64,000 nucleotides of DNA. Source: Prochilodus magdalenae. Lineage: Eukaryota; Chordata; Actinopteri; Characiformes; Prochilodontidae. The DNA is taken from NCBI GenBank assembly GCA_024036415.1, contig JAMWET010001884.1, forward strand, positions 110,001 through 174,000. The letters run 5' to 3'. Under the pieces are notes generated by a model. It saw only the letters and a list, made by a program, of their open reading frames with translations. It did no database searches and was not told the origin of the DNA. Positions 1 to 11,225 of the stretch are shown here, in pieces (position 1 is the stretch's first letter; every line of letters starts with the position of its first letter). The translations under genes were made by a program, and so were the position numbers.

Positions 1-320
1 GCACAAGGATGTTCTAATCTTCTAATAGGTGTTCTAAGCTCCTCCTCCTGTTAGTTCTGTCTTTCTCTTAATCCGGGTTCGACCTGAGGAGGTTGGGTCC
101 CGCCCTTGAGCCAGGTTTCTTCCTTACTCAAGGGAGTTTTTCCTCGCCACTGTTGCCTCTGGGTTGCTCAGGGGGGCTTGGACCCGCCCCCCCCCCCACC
201 CCTTTGTCTGTACATTAACTCAGTGTTTTTCTTTTTATAACAAACTGTTTTCCTGTGAAGCTGCTTTGAGACAACGTTGGTTGTAAAAAGCACTATACAA
301 ACAAATATTGATTGATTGAT
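1..320 (+). repeat. Teleost retroposon-type repeat with (ATTG)n tail
   Basis: The block starting near position 60 carries the phrases gggagtttttcctcgccac and aagctgctttgagacaac, then a cactatacaaacaaat tail that ends in four ATTG-type tetramers. I recognise this as a dispersed fish repeat with a LINE/SINE-style 3' end, where the tetramer tail is the expected priming remnant. A run of 13 or more C residues at 186-200 interrupts it. The left boundary lies outside the window or cannot be seen. No coding capacity. Family name not assigned. Confidence 0.6.
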
Positions 321-425
321 TGAATGTGCAGGTGTATGGAAGCGTATGGTCATATGGGTCTACCAGCAGTGGCACAAATCCCAGTCCACAGGAAATTCTC
401 CTCAGAGCTGTGCCAAGGAAGCCAT
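316..425 (+). mobile_element. Tc1-like transposase N-terminal fragment (family C)
   Basis: This short fragment begins directly after the ATTG tail. It matches 2328-2425 closely (gtatggaagcgta, ccagcagtggcacaaatccc). In frame it reads like the end of a Tc1 helix-turn-helix, GVWKRMVIWVYQQWHKSQST, a DNA-recognition helix followed by the usual linker. It is truncated on both sides, so it is a dead fragment. The same family appears at 2205-2590 (+) and 8739-9145 (-). Confidence 0.55.
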
Positions 426-534
426 TTCTAGCTTCTCCTCATGCTTTATAAATAAACAGACTATGTTAGACCCGAAGAAACAACAGACTATGATTGGTCA
501 TTTTTCATATACGTTTTAACACCCTGTTAAATTA

Positions 535-1068
535 CAGGGGTTGGACAATGAAACTGAAACACCTGGTTTTAGACCACAATCATTTATTAGTATGGTGTAG
601 GGCCTCCTTTTGCGGCCAATACAGCATCAGTTCGTCTAGGGGAATGACATATACTGCGTCCTGCACAGTGGTCAGAGGGATTTTAAGCCATTCTTCTTGC
701 AGGATAGTGGCCAGGTCACTACGTGATGCTGGTGGAGGTTCGTCCTTCTTGGTGGTATGCTGACATTACCCTGGATACCGTGGCTCTTGATACATCACAA
801 AGACTTGCTGTCTTGGTCACAGATGCGCCAGCAAGACGTGCACCAACAATCTGTCCTCTTTTGAACTCTGGTATGTCACCCATAATGTTGTGTGCATTGC
901 AGTATTTTGAGCAGAACTGTGCTCTTACCTGCTAACTGAACCATCACACTCTGCTCTTACTGGTGCAATGTGCAATTAATGAAAATTGGCCACCAGGCTG
1001 GTCCAATTTAGCCATGAGACCTCCCACACTAAAATGACAGGTGTTTCAGTTTCATTGTCCAACCCCTG
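535..1068 (-). mobile_element. Tc1-derived MITE, copy A1 (internally deleted)
   Basis: A complete 534-bp element flanked by TA (533-534 and 1069-1070). Both ends carry a perfect inverted repeat starting CAGGGGTTGGACAATGAAAC. On the minus strand it encodes the N-terminal helix-turn-helix of a Tc1-like transposase (MGDIPEFKRGQIVGARL...), joined directly to the extreme C-terminus (EEWLK-PLTTVQD). The whole DDE catalytic core is missing. It is non-autonomous and would need a transposase supplied in trans. Two more copies with the same junction are at 20076-20608 and 45564-46089. Confidence 0.9.
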
Positions 1069-1079
1069 TAGGTGCTTCT

Positions 1080-2200
1080 TGGCCACTTTCAGTGACAAAA
1101 TGCCCTACATGCTGATGATTGCCAGAAGTCTGGTTTCCATGATTGGGGCTGATTAAGCCAGCAGGTGGAATTGGCAATAACTAAATTGAGTAAAGAACTC
1201 AATTTCTTTCTTATTAAAAAGACTCATAAATGAATATTAAGATGAAGTTAGAAAACCGTATACTCAGATAAGAATGGCTATCTGGAGTGTTGTGGCAGGC
1301 CTGTGTTAGTTCATGTCACTTCAGAAAGCTGCCTCAGCCACTGATTCTGACAGAGCCCTGGAAGAGAGCACTCTGAAAATGAAACTCATCAACCAGCAAG
1401 CGGAGTACAAAAAAAAAAAAGGAGGATTACACAAACAAATCTAAATATTTGTTTCAATATCCCCTCAAGGACTAGCTATGCTGATTTGTTCCAAGTCGGT
1501 CTGCGCAACGCCATGTCCTCTAAAACATCTTGTGAAAGTTAAGGAGTTGGAAAAGATGCCCGCCGAGCCCGTGCAGGCAGCATCCTTCAGCCGTCAGCAC
1601 ATTTTGTTGCAATGCAATATTAAAATAAGTGAAAGTGCGAAACGTCTTCAAAAATTATTCAAAACATTTTCTTTAAAAGATTTACGGAAATGTACAAGTG
1701 AGGGTCTATTCCCAAGCATTCGGAAATGTTCCTTTTCTCGTGCCAACGCATTTGCACTGAAAATAACCATCGCGCATCAACTGGAGTGCACAGGATGCTC
1801 TCTCTCAAAAGGAACACGGAGCGTTCACACTTTTAGCCCTTATAAAAGAAACATTCACACCTGTAAGTCTGTATTAAGGGAATTTCCTGCAAGCACTTAC
1901 GGCCTCAAAGAATAAATGACTGTTCTCTTATGGCTCACATTAAACGTGCTGGAAAATGGAAAACAACTTATCGCAGCCTAAAAATCACTGATGAAGTAAT
2001 GCAATAATAACAACAGCACTATCTGCCCGGCCTATTTAAGTGTATGAGACAATAAAGAATGGCTGCTTTCTTGTAAACATACTGAAAGTAAGCTCACCGT
2101 GTTTATGGGTGTAGTAGCTTCAGGCTCCTGCAGGTGGGGCTGTAATGGGGCTATAATACCTGCGGGGTGTGGGACAGGTTCATAGATTCAGAAGAGGGGG
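1080..2200. other. Unique sequence, no gene recognised
   Basis: This stretch has no transposon ends or known domains that I can see. One 145-codon open frame (1478-1915, +) has no recognisable motif and no splice or promoter context, so I treat it as chance. A run of 11 A residues sits near 1410. Confidence 0.4.
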
Positions 2201-2204
2201 TACA

Positions 2205-2590
2205 GAGCAGTGTATGTCTCGTTCCATGTGTGGAAAATGGGTCTCGGAGCAGATGTTAATGATTGGCTAAAAGGAGTGACTGCATTTGGGCATTATGAAG
2301 ACTGTAGTGTGAAGGAAACAGCTGAATCTGCAGGTGTATGGAAGCGTACGGTCATACCAGCAGTGGCACAAATCCCAGTCTACAGGAAACTCTCCTCAGA
2401 ATTGGGCCAGGGAAGGCATCCACCAAGTCTGGCCCAACTGTGCAATTCTTTGATGCTAGTGTGGCTGAACATTGATGTGGCCTACATCCAGAAACTTGTC
2501 CAGTCCATGTCAAACCAAGGACAGCTTGGCAGTTATTGGTGCTTGTGGGGGTATAACATGCATGACTAATTTTTTGTCCAAGGAGCTTTA
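2205..2590 (+). mobile_element. Internally deleted Tc1-like element remnant (family C)
   Basis: The reading frame at 2210-2569 includes FGHYEDCSVKETAESAGVW, which resembles the paired-type helix-turn-helix of Tc1 transposases. About 100 bp later the sequence jumps to gtggctgaacattgatgtgg. That phrase lies downstream of the transposase stop in the other copy of this family (8739-9145, minus strand). The middle of the transposase is therefore missing, making this another deletion derivative. Ends are approximate because the terminal repeats are eroded. Confidence 0.6.
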
Positions 2591-2877
2591 GTGAAAGCCT
2601 GTCTCATTTCTTGTCCAGATGTTCGCATGCATTTATGCACCATAAGTGTATAGTGGGCTGCTATTGTAGAGGCTACAAGATCACTACCTGAAAAGACCAG
2701 TAGATTCATATTGTCCGTGTAATGTTCACTGCCTCATTAACAACCTGGACTAATACTAACTCGGACTATAACTGACCTCACAGCGGAGGATGAATAAAGA
2801 TACAACATTGTTTGTATGCTGCTTCATCTGGTGTATGTGTGACATATCACCAAATCCAATAGCTTGGGAAGAAGCGT

Positions 2878-3110
2878 TTTCAGGTATCTCCAAACTGGCA
2901 ACTTTACAGGAGAGGTCAAAAACCTCATTTAACTTTAATGCATGTCAGTGGAACCAGACGTCTTTCCAAGCAATTCTGGGCCATTTCTGTTTGTCCGATC
3001 ATCATGAAACTTTCACATGCTGTGAACAGCCGCTGCTGTGTTCAAATGATGCATGAAAGTAAAAATCGACAATAAGTGGTGATACATGTTTTTCTTTGGG
3101 ACAGCCATGA
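2878..3110 (+). mobile_element. Short MITE, copy G1 (CGCTGTCC-end family)
   Basis: This copy shares gcaactttacaggagagg, a ggaaccagacgt block, a gggccatttctgt block and an aaagtaaaaatc block with copies at 18014-18262, 47390-47612 (both +), 42203-42435 and 50529-50782 (both -). The right end reads tttgggacagccatgata, matching the inverted repeat of better copies. The left terminal repeat is partly lost. Non-coding. Confidence 0.65.
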
Positions 3111-3430
3111 TATTTAAATAACCTCTGTTCTGATTGGCTGCCTTGTACCGCACCTCAACCAAAAAAGTTGTCCAGACCAAAACACTCCCTTATTACGCAT
3201 AAATGTGAATGGGTGAACTAAACCACTGTAGGCTAAATAGCTGGTCATATGCAAAATGTGTTTATTAATTTTATGACATCACAAAAACAGTGACTACAAA
3301 GTAGGTTGTTTTTGCATGTTAGTTTCATATATGGATTATACGGACAGGAGTGAATGGCATGTATGGTGCATCTAATAAATTTATTTCAAGTGGGAAAATG
3401 TGGTTTTCCTTGATATGGGCCCTTTAATTC
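3108..3430 (+). repeat. Dispersed repeat shared with 59825-59960
   Basis: The phrase cctctgttctgattggctg, followed by a run of A residues and gtccag/gtccaa, recurs at about 59848. The right part, ending tgatatgggccctttaa near 3430, looks like a repeat terminus seen in fish genomes. No terminal inverted repeat or coding capacity is visible. Boundaries are approximate. Confidence 0.4.
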
Positions 3431-4430
3431 TACCAGCTATTGAGAGTAAAGCGATATAGTTGTAGTTACAGTTGTGTTATAGTGAAAACAAAGCCAGCAG
3501 TCAGTGTTGCTCTCTAAACCTAACACAGAAAAACACACATAAGAAGCGTGAACAAAATGAGCAGTTCAGGATGTACAAGTTCTGTGGCAGTGCACAGGTA
3601 TTGTTTAAGGAAGTCCATATCCACCTCTAATAAAACCAAAAAATAAAACACATTTGTTTCGCATTGCATTGTATTGTTTGACAGTATTCTACATCCCTCC
3701 ACCACTTCATTGTTATTAGCGGAGAGGACTCGGGCGGCTACGTGACCCATAGCTTAATAAGAGTGTATGTGCATGCATGTGTGCGTGCGTGAAAGCACCA
3801 ATCTCATTTCAATTTCCTTTGAATTGGAAGGGCGGCCGGTTTGTATATGAGTACAGGGTTGTTGTGAACATGGTAGAGACGGTGCTGCCTCACTCACTCT
3901 GTCACTGGAGTCGCACAGATAGATGTCTGCATTCTCTTTGATAACCACAACACACGGCACACCCGCCGCATGTACAACAGGCACCACAGCTGTCTGAAAA
4001 GAGGCTTGCCTGCTTGACAAAGTCAAATCTGCACCTTTTGTGTATTTGGTTGCCTGTTAACATCTTAACTCAGCATCTAGTGTCCTATAAACGTGATATA
4101 TAAGTGATGCCTCAGTGGATAAATACAATAACGAACATACATGACATACCTATTCTCTAACATGCACCACAGCATGATAAGATGGCTATGAAATAGGAAT
4201 ATGCGATATTCATTTTTTCAATATTCATTCTTTTCTTTTTTTTTCAATTGCCAGCACCTGGAGAAAGCCTAATGAGCACAACTCATTTGCTTAAAACATA
4301 CATTTAAATCCATTAACTGTTGTGGCTGCAGCACAAAGAGTTTCGGTCTTACATTCACGGTGGTGCCATTGAGAATATCATGAAATGTTTACATATTAAT
4401 ATTTAATTTTTTATTATTTTTTTTATATAT
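3431..4430. other. Unique sequence, nothing recognised
   Basis: There are short open frames on both strands only. There is an AT-rich stretch near 4405-4432. No repeat ends, domains or RNA structures could be supported. Confidence 0.35.
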
Positions 4431-4484
4431 AGCTTGTAATCAGGGTTGCAAGGAGGGCCTGTGTTTGATTCCTGCCTGGGGCAT

Positions 4485-4965
4485 CTATGTCTGTGTGGCT
4501 CTGAGGAGCTCAGTGAATTCCAGCATAGTACCGTGATAATACAGCAAGTCCATTCGTGAAATTTCCTCACTACTAAATATTCCACAGTCAGCTGTCAGTG
4601 GGATTACAACAAAGTGGAAACGATTGGGAACAACAGCGACTCAGCCACAAAGTGGTAGGCCACGTAAACTGACAGAGCGGGGTCACCAACTTTCTGCAGA
4701 GTCAATTTTTACAGACCTCCAAACTCCAAACTATGTGGCCTTCAGATTCTCTCAAGAACAGTGTGTGGAGAGCTTCACGGAATGGATTTCCATGGCCGAG
4801 CAGCTGCATCCAAGCCTTACATCACCAAGTGCAATGCAAAGCGGTGAAAGCAGCGGGGTAAAGAACGACACCACTGGACTCTAGAGCAGGGGAGATGTGT
4901 TCTCTGGACTGGCGATCCGATGGACGAGTCCGGTTGCTACAAATAAGGAAACCTATTATGAGTGG
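4485..4965 (+). pseudogene. Tc1-like transposase remnant (family D)
   Basis: The sequence matches the internal part of a widespread fish Tc1-like transposase. It carries a ctgagctc-type start region, then tcgtgaaatttcctcactac and ccacagtcagctgtcagtgg. A conceptual stretch follows with S-GRPRKLTERG, the GRPRK AT-hook-like linker between the two N-terminal DNA-binding subdomains, and then a further DNA-binding part (FTEWISMAEQLHPSLTSPS...). The frame is broken by small deletions, the catalytic triad is not preserved, and no terminal repeats remain. A deleted minus-strand relative may lie at 38130-38520. Confidence 0.7.
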
Positions 4966-5059
4966 CTGATTTTTGACTGCTACTGTATATTTTGTATACA
5001 TGTTTTTGTTGTTTTGTTTTGCTGTGCAGCCTTATAAGGCAAAACACAAAAGAAAATAA

Positions 5060-5110
5060 TAAGATACGATGCCTTTATTGTCATTGCACAGTGTACAATC
5101 CCATCTCTAT
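5060..5110. repeat. Retroposon-type fragment (tttattgtcattgcac)
   Basis: The phrase gcctttattgtcattgcaca followed by gtgtacaa is typical of the 3' region of fish LINE or retroposon copies. It is a short fragment that abuts the foldback element on its right. Confidence 0.35.
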
Positions 5111-5139
5111 AATCACCATGCACACTTTAGGGACGCCTC

Positions 5140-6110
5140 CTTGTCCGTTACATCAGCTCCATTTACCATGCACATGCACTTTGTAGTTGTACAGTCCCAG
5201 ACTGTAGCCCATCTGCTTCTGTTTCTCTGCATCTTTATTCCACCTCTCACCCTGTACTTAATGCTCATGATGATAAAGACACCTGTTCCTCAACTCATGG
5301 TCAGGACCCCCACAGGCCCACCACAGAGCCGGTAATATGTTTTATTCTCAGCACTGCAGTGACACTGACATGGTGGTGGTGTGTTAGCGTGTGATGAGCT
5401 GGTGTGAGTGGATCAGACACAGCAGTGCTGCTGCAGTGTTTAAACACTGTGTCCACTCACTGTCCACTCTATTAGACACTCCTGCTTTTTTGGTCCACCT
5501 TGTAGATGTAAAGTCAGAGATGATAGCTCATCTGCTGCTGCACAGTTTGTGTTGGCCATCCTCTAGACCTTAATCAGTGGTCTCAAGGAGTTGCCCACAG
5601 GATGCTGCCCACAGGACGCTTCCCACAGGACGCTGCCCACAGGACGCTACCCACAGGACGCTTCCCACAGGACGTTGCTCACAGGATGCTGCCCACAGGA
5701 CGCTTCCCACAGGACGTTGCCCACAGGATGCTGCCCACAGGACGCTTCCCACAGGATGCTGCCCACAGGATGCTGCCCACAGGACGCTTCCCACAGGATG
5801 CTGCCCACAGGATGCTGCCCACAGGACGCTTCCCACAGGATGCTGCCCACAGGACGCTTCCCACAGGATGCTGCCCACAGGACGCTTCCCACAGGACGTT
5901 GCTCACAGGATGCTGCCCACAGGACGCTTCCCACAGGACGTTGCCCACAGGATGCTGCCCACAGGACGTTGCTCACAGGATGCTGCCCACAGGACGCTTC
6001 CCACAGGACGTTGCCTACAGGATGCTGCCCACAGGATGCTGCCCACAGGACATTGCCCACAGGATGCTGACCACAGGACACTCACACCAGTACAACACAC
6101 ACTAACACCA
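5140..6110 (+). mobile_element. Foldback DNA transposon, copy I-A, hosting a minisatellite
   Basis: The left flank of the minisatellite (about 5140-5590) matches one arm of the complete 772-bp foldback element at 60939-61710. Shared blocks include cactttgtagttgtac, cccccacaggcccaccacag, gtggtggtggtgtgttag and gatcagacacagcag. The right flank (about 6075-6105, acacactaacaccacc) matches the opposite arm. The terminal repeat itself has eroded on both sides. The element is non-coding. The tandem array at 5594-6082 occupies its centre. Confidence 0.7.
5594..6082 (+). repeat. 14-bp minisatellite, about 35 units
   Basis: The unit is CCCACAGGAYGCTK (14 bp), with variants GAC/GAT and CTG/CTT/TTG, repeated about 35 times with very little decay. 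Because 14 is not a multiple of three, the array cycles through all frames. No unit contains a stop on either strand, so several long spurious open frames overlap here. These frames are not genes. Confidence 0.95.
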
Positions 6111-7330
6111 CCAACGGCAATTAGCTATTTCAACATTTGATGCGTTTCAAAGGTCTGATAAATTCTCTTCAAACTATGATTTTTTTTTACCAATTAAACG
6201 CATGAAAGATCAGCCTGACCACGTGCTCCATGTGACGTCAGCGGTAAAGGTTAATTGCGCCTTGGTGTAATATAGAGAGTGACACAGTGTAAATGGAGAA
6301 AGCTCCTCTTTCTGTGAGCGTCTCACCTCACTCTGTGCTCTGGCTCTGGGGTCAGCTTCAGACAACTGTGATTTATCATTAATGACATTCAGTGCTCTTC
6401 GTGTGACATTCTTTTTATTGGGACCCGGTCATTTATGTGGCCGATCCTACAGAGACGGCTGTCCGCCCAGCTCCCGTTTTATGGGTGAAAGAACATAAAT
6501 TTCATCACATCACTGCGACTGGTGACAACAGCCCATCTCTTGGAGGACGTTTGATGATTCACTATCATATATTATTAAATGTAGGGATTGACTCAAAATC
6601 TACCATCCTTTACAAGCACTGTAATGAACTGGACAGTCAAAATGGCGTTGGGGAAGTCCACTATAAAAAGCTGCGGACTGATCTCCTGCAAAACAAAGAG
6701 AACAGACAGTGCGGTTCTGTGTGTGAGTGAATGTGTGTGTATATGAAAGGACTTGGAAAGGAGGCCCCTAGTGACCCGGCAGTTTGGACAGCCTCGGAAA
6801 TGTTTGCCAGCGCTGAAGGTCAGGCTGCCTGCCCGTCAGCCATGTGTGTGTATCTGGCTACATGCGTGTGTACGTGCGCGAGCAGCTGGAGGTGTGTATG
6901 CAGGGTGGCCCATCATTGACCACCCAGCCTCCCTGCCTAATTACCACTTTGCCCCGGCACCATACCCAGCCAGGCCTCCTCTGTAAATAAGGCTGGGCTA
7001 TTGACACAAGCCTGCGCACCCTCATTAGACCCGAATGTGGACCTATGACCAAACACCATTAGGCCATCGCATGAGACAAGACACAGGAAAACAAGAGAGC
7101 GAGAGAGAGATAGAAAGAGAACGAAGGGTTGTCAACTCCATATGATAGCAATTCAGGTGATCTCGGGTGTGAGCTGCTACGTGTTCACCTGGTTACAGAA
7201 GTCCTTCTGAAAGAACAGACCACTCATCCACCATTAAAATTAGATTCCACTATTTTACTCCTGCTGGCCACCGAGATCAACCGGGGAACTGTTAGCTCTC
7301 TGTGTCTCTGTGTGTTAAGCTGCTGGAGAA
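6110..7330. other. Unique sequence, nothing recognised
   Basis: No transposon ends or recognisable domains. Two GT-rich patches (6720-6745 and 6843-6900) and a short GA run near 7095-7115 are present. A CCAAT-like and TATA-like arrangement can be found but is not convincing as a promoter. Confidence 0.3.
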
Positions 7331-7334
7331 CAAT

Positions 7335-7627
7335 ACAACCCCGTATTGCTCTCATCTTCTAAACCACTTCATCCTTCTGAGTTGCGGGAGGTACTGAAGT
7401 CTATCCCAGTGGTCTTTGGGAGATTGTCAGAAAACACCACAGACGGACACCAAACCAGTGCAGGGCAGAAACACACACACGCATGCTCACACACACACAC
7501 GCGCGCGCAAACACACACACACAAACACACTCAAGCACGCAAACAAGTACACACACACACATGTACACACACACACACAGACACGCGCGCACAAACACAC
7601 GCACACGCGCATGCACACGCACACGCT

Positions 7628-7659
<32 letters not shown>

Positions 7660-8345
7660 TGCATGCTCACACACACGCACGCGCGCATGCTCACACACAC
7701 GCATGCTCACACACACGCATGCTCACACACACGCACACACACACGCACACACACACACGTGCGCACACACACTCACACACACACACGTGCGCACACACAC
7801 TCACAAGCATGCGCACACACACACACGCATGCTCACACACACATACACGCGCACACACCCGCATGCTCACACATACACACATGCATGCTTACACACACAC
7901 ACACGCACGCACTCACACACACACGCACACACACCCACACACGCGCACGCACACACATACGCACACACACACACACGCACACACACACACGGACACACAC
8001 CCACACACGCACGCACACACGCATGCTCACACACACACGCACACACACATACACACATGCATGCTCACACACACACACCCACACACACGCACGCACACAC
8101 ATACGCACACACAAACACACACACAAACACACACACACACCTACCTAGGGGGCAATTTAGCATCTCCATTTCACCTGATTACATGTCATTCGGCTGTGGG
8201 AGGAAAACAGAGCACCTGGAGGAAACCCACACAGACACGGGGAGAGCATGCAAACTCCACATAGAGAGGGCCCCAGATCCCCAGCCAGGAAATCAAACCC
8301 AGGCACTTCTTGCTTTGAGGTGACAGCACTACCCACTGTGCCATA
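7335..8345 (-). mobile_element. tRNA-derived SINE with a hugely expanded internal CA tract
   Basis: Read on the minus strand, the head near 8343 gives tggcacagtggg (A-box-like) and gggtttgatttcc (B-box-like). It then runs through gtttgcatgctctccccgtg and cctcccacagc, phrases of a very common teleost SINE. On the other side of the CA tract (7340-7468) the same SINE resumes with its distal body (gcagggcag, ctatcccagtggtctttggg). The microsatellite therefore sits inside one SINE copy. It is a SINE, not a tRNA gene, since no cloverleaf is retained. Confidence 0.7.
7470..8140. repeat. (CA)n-rich compound microsatellite, about 670 bp
   Basis: Alternating purine-pyrimidine sequence dominated by CA with CG interruptions and recurrent GCATGCTCACAC blocks. 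Open frames reading Thr-His on the plus strand and Val-Cys on the minus strand cover it in several phases and are artefacts. Such tracts can adopt Z-DNA; the CG steps and alternation make this one a good candidate. Confidence 0.95.
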
Positions 8346-8738
8346 AATCATATCTATACTCACTGAGATAAACTCTTTTTGGGGTACAATTTTAAATCTC
8401 CAGGTACCCTTTCAATTTTATCAAGACTCATGATGGACAGATCAATAGTGCCCATCCAAGACTTCTTTGGTCATATTGTGTCACATCAGCCTCCTTTTTG
8501 CAAGTAAATCATTACCCTTTTCATTTCAACTGCATCGGCACTAATTACACAATGGACATGTAGTTCACCTGAGGGACAAAAACAGGTTTTATGGCTATGC
8601 ATTGATTCTAGTACTTATTAACTAATTCCTAGCCTAGTCTCAAGGCCAACAGTTGAGAGTTGTTGACCCAAATCATGGTTTCATATGTCTAATTTACATT
8701 TTTTAAAAACTAATATTTAATCACATTGGAATAAGAAA

Positions 8739-9145
8739 ACAACTTTCCAAAAAGTTTCCGGATGTAGGCCACATCAATGTTCAGCCACTCTTGCATCACT
8801 TGTGCAGTGGGGTCGGATTTGATGGATGCCTCCTCTGAGGTTTTACTGGTTGTTCCAGGAAGACCCACAGATTTTCAAGAGGATTCAAAGCTGGGGATTT
8901 TGTGGGCCAGTCCAGATGTGTGAATGCTCCTGAAGGTTCATCATGCCAATCAGTCCCATTTGCAGCCCTGTGATCGTGAGAACAGTCATCTTGGAATACA
9001 GGGAGAGGAGCGTTACATTCCTCTGTACGATGGTCTTGGTCGCCCAGCTCAGTGCAGGCACTGTGTTCAAATTTACTGTCAGCTCAACCAAAGAACCCAT
9101 TTCCACATAATTAAAACACCCCCAGAACACAGAGGGACTCAGTTT
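8739..9145 (-). pseudogene. Tc1-like transposase C-terminal remnant (family C)
   Basis: On the minus strand the sequence contains VMFWGCFNYVEMGSLVE, the Tc1 block that precedes the second catalytic Asp. After frame changes it contains SPALNPLENLWVFLEQPVK. That is the Tc1 D-E block, whose ENLW Glu is the third catalytic residue. It ends with the family's 3' sequence (acattgatgtggcctacatcc). The N-terminus is missing and the frame is broken at least once. It shares its 3' end with the deleted copy at 2205-2590. Confidence 0.8.
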
Positions 9146-9149
9146 TATC

Positions 9150-11220
9150 TAGGGAGCCTATTTTCCCCAAATTGTTCAGCCACACATAGCAGGGAATGAG
9201 CCAGATGTTTCTGAGCAGTCGCAGTTAAAGTTGAGCCTACAGGGCTGTGCGCAACAACAGGAAACTTTGACAACACCGCACCAATAGCATCGACCCAAAC
9301 CCGGAGAGGTCTGACATCACATTACATCAACAAACCTTAAACCAAGACGACTTTGTCTTCAGTCCCTGACAAAGTTACAGTATCTGCAATATCAGGTTTT
9401 CATAGAAGTGCAGCTTAATGTAGAGAGAGAGAATTAGAGAGGTAGGCAGTGAACCCTCAATCACCGGCTCGGTCCCGGAGGGGCCGTTCCGCAGGGAGCC
9501 AAATATCCAGCAGGGAATTTGGGAAATATTTAAGGCTGAACTAACCTATAATCAGAAATCTGCAGCAAATATCTTCCATTCCACCCTGCGAAGGGAACGG
9601 TGCCTGAATGAGTCAACTGCTTCTCTTAAAATAGCACAAATCAGCTTAAGCACCATGTGATTATTAGAGTGAATAATGTTTTGGGTTTAGGGGCTATCAT
9701 TTCTCTTACAGCTACACAGCAAGAAGAGAACGGCAAGCGAACGCAGAGCGCAGAGAATAAAATCGGAGTCCATCATCGTGGGTCAGTCCTTTTAAGCGTG
9801 ATGGCTGCCTACCTGAGCTTCAGCTGTAAGCCATATTCCATCCCTGCCATGACCGTATAGGAAAAAGCTATTTTACTGAGGTGGGGTGGGAGGAGGGGGG
9901 TTATTTGTTTGCTTGTTTGTTTCTTCTTCTCTCTTTCATCTTTGGCTTTCAAGGCTGCCCCTTCCTGTCCCTCCTTGCTCCCCGGAGAGAGCGAGGGGGG
10001 CTGTGGGGGGTTGAGGACGAGAGCAGGACTGCTCGAGCCCACCGCCGCCCCTTTGAAGGGGAGAGGAGAATTGAAATGGGCTGCCGCTGAAATGTGAAGG
10101 AGGAAAGATGAAGCAAGTCAATCTGCCTGTGAGGACGCGCAGGACGGGGAGGGGTGGGGGCGAGAAAACAGTGAGAATGAAACGAGCAGATGACAGGGAG
10201 AAGGAGAGGAGGAAAGGACAGAGAAAGACAAAGGCCTTCACTCCAAAGTCAGCAGAAGCCTCCAGAAGGCCGCAGGGCCTTGTGAGGGCAGCTGATTGGG
10301 TGTAGAAGCACACCAGCAGCGGCACAGCCACCAGAGAGAATGGCAGATAAGCAGGGTCAGGGCAAGTGTAAAGCGGGCTGGCTTTAATATAGCCTCTGAT
10401 GCTCCACCCACACAGATATGCAGGCCTTCTGATGTATACTGTCCACTTAAATGGTCACAGTAATCAGAATCTCGCTCTCTCATGGGCTATCTGCTCTTCT
10501 ATGCACTGGTATTTATATGTCTGACAGGGGAGAAAAAATGCTTATCAGGCTAAATGCTAGCTAGTCAAACGCTCTCCACGCCACGCTCTCTACAGCAATG
10601 AGCCTTTTATAGCTAGATGTAGTGGCTAGAATGGAAAATGCAAAGCTGAGAAGTTCCCATCTTTAAAAGTCATTCAGTTTCCTTCATGTCAGTGACATCA
10701 CCTGCCCACTAGGTTTGGACATATTCAGCATTTTTTATTTAAACTCCACAGCTGCATGAAGAAAGTTGAGTCGAGGGCAAGGGAATGCTTTGCAACATGT
10801 GACATTAAACATCCATGATAAACTTATTTGAACCAGCCTGTTCAGTAGTAATGGGTTACAATGTTAACTTCCAGGAAAACTGAGACATGGACCCCATCTT
10901 AGGTGCCCCCTAGGTGGCCTTGCTGAGACACTCACCCACTATGGCGGGAAACCAGAGCGCCATAATTAGGTGAAAATACAAGTACGCAACTTCAGACTTT
11001 TTTTATAGGGGGTTTTAAGGCGCTACTCCCTCTCTGCAACAACACATGACGTTTTAATGCCGTCTTTGGGAAACTGGAGACGGTGACGTTCCGTACCTGA
11101 ACTTCAAGGCACAGCAGATCAGCGGAGAAAAACTAGAATGAAGCCAAATCAGATCCAACTAGTTCTGTATTGCATCGCTAGTCTGGAGATACAGACCCCA
11201 AATCCCCATGCTCCTCACCT
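9150..11220. other. Unique sequence with GA/CT-rich and G-rich patches
   Basis: No gene is recognised. There is a G-rich patch at 9880-9902, a CT-rich patch at 9920-9975, and purine-rich DNA at 10090-10240. Several short open frames overlap here on both strands because the sequence is compositionally biased. No transposon ends were seen. Confidence 0.35.
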
Positions 11221-11225
11221 GCCAT

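Noticed and set aside
1478..1915. 145-codon open frame, possible small gene
   Set aside because: No known motif, no signal peptide and no supporting context. Frames of this length are expected by chance in 64 kb.
5594..6082. CRISPR array
   Set aside because: Units are 14 bp with no unique spacers, and the host is a vertebrate.
7346..8323. 325-codon Thr/His-rich open frame
   Set aside because: It is the translation of a CA microsatellite inside a SINE. Parallel frames are open on both strands.
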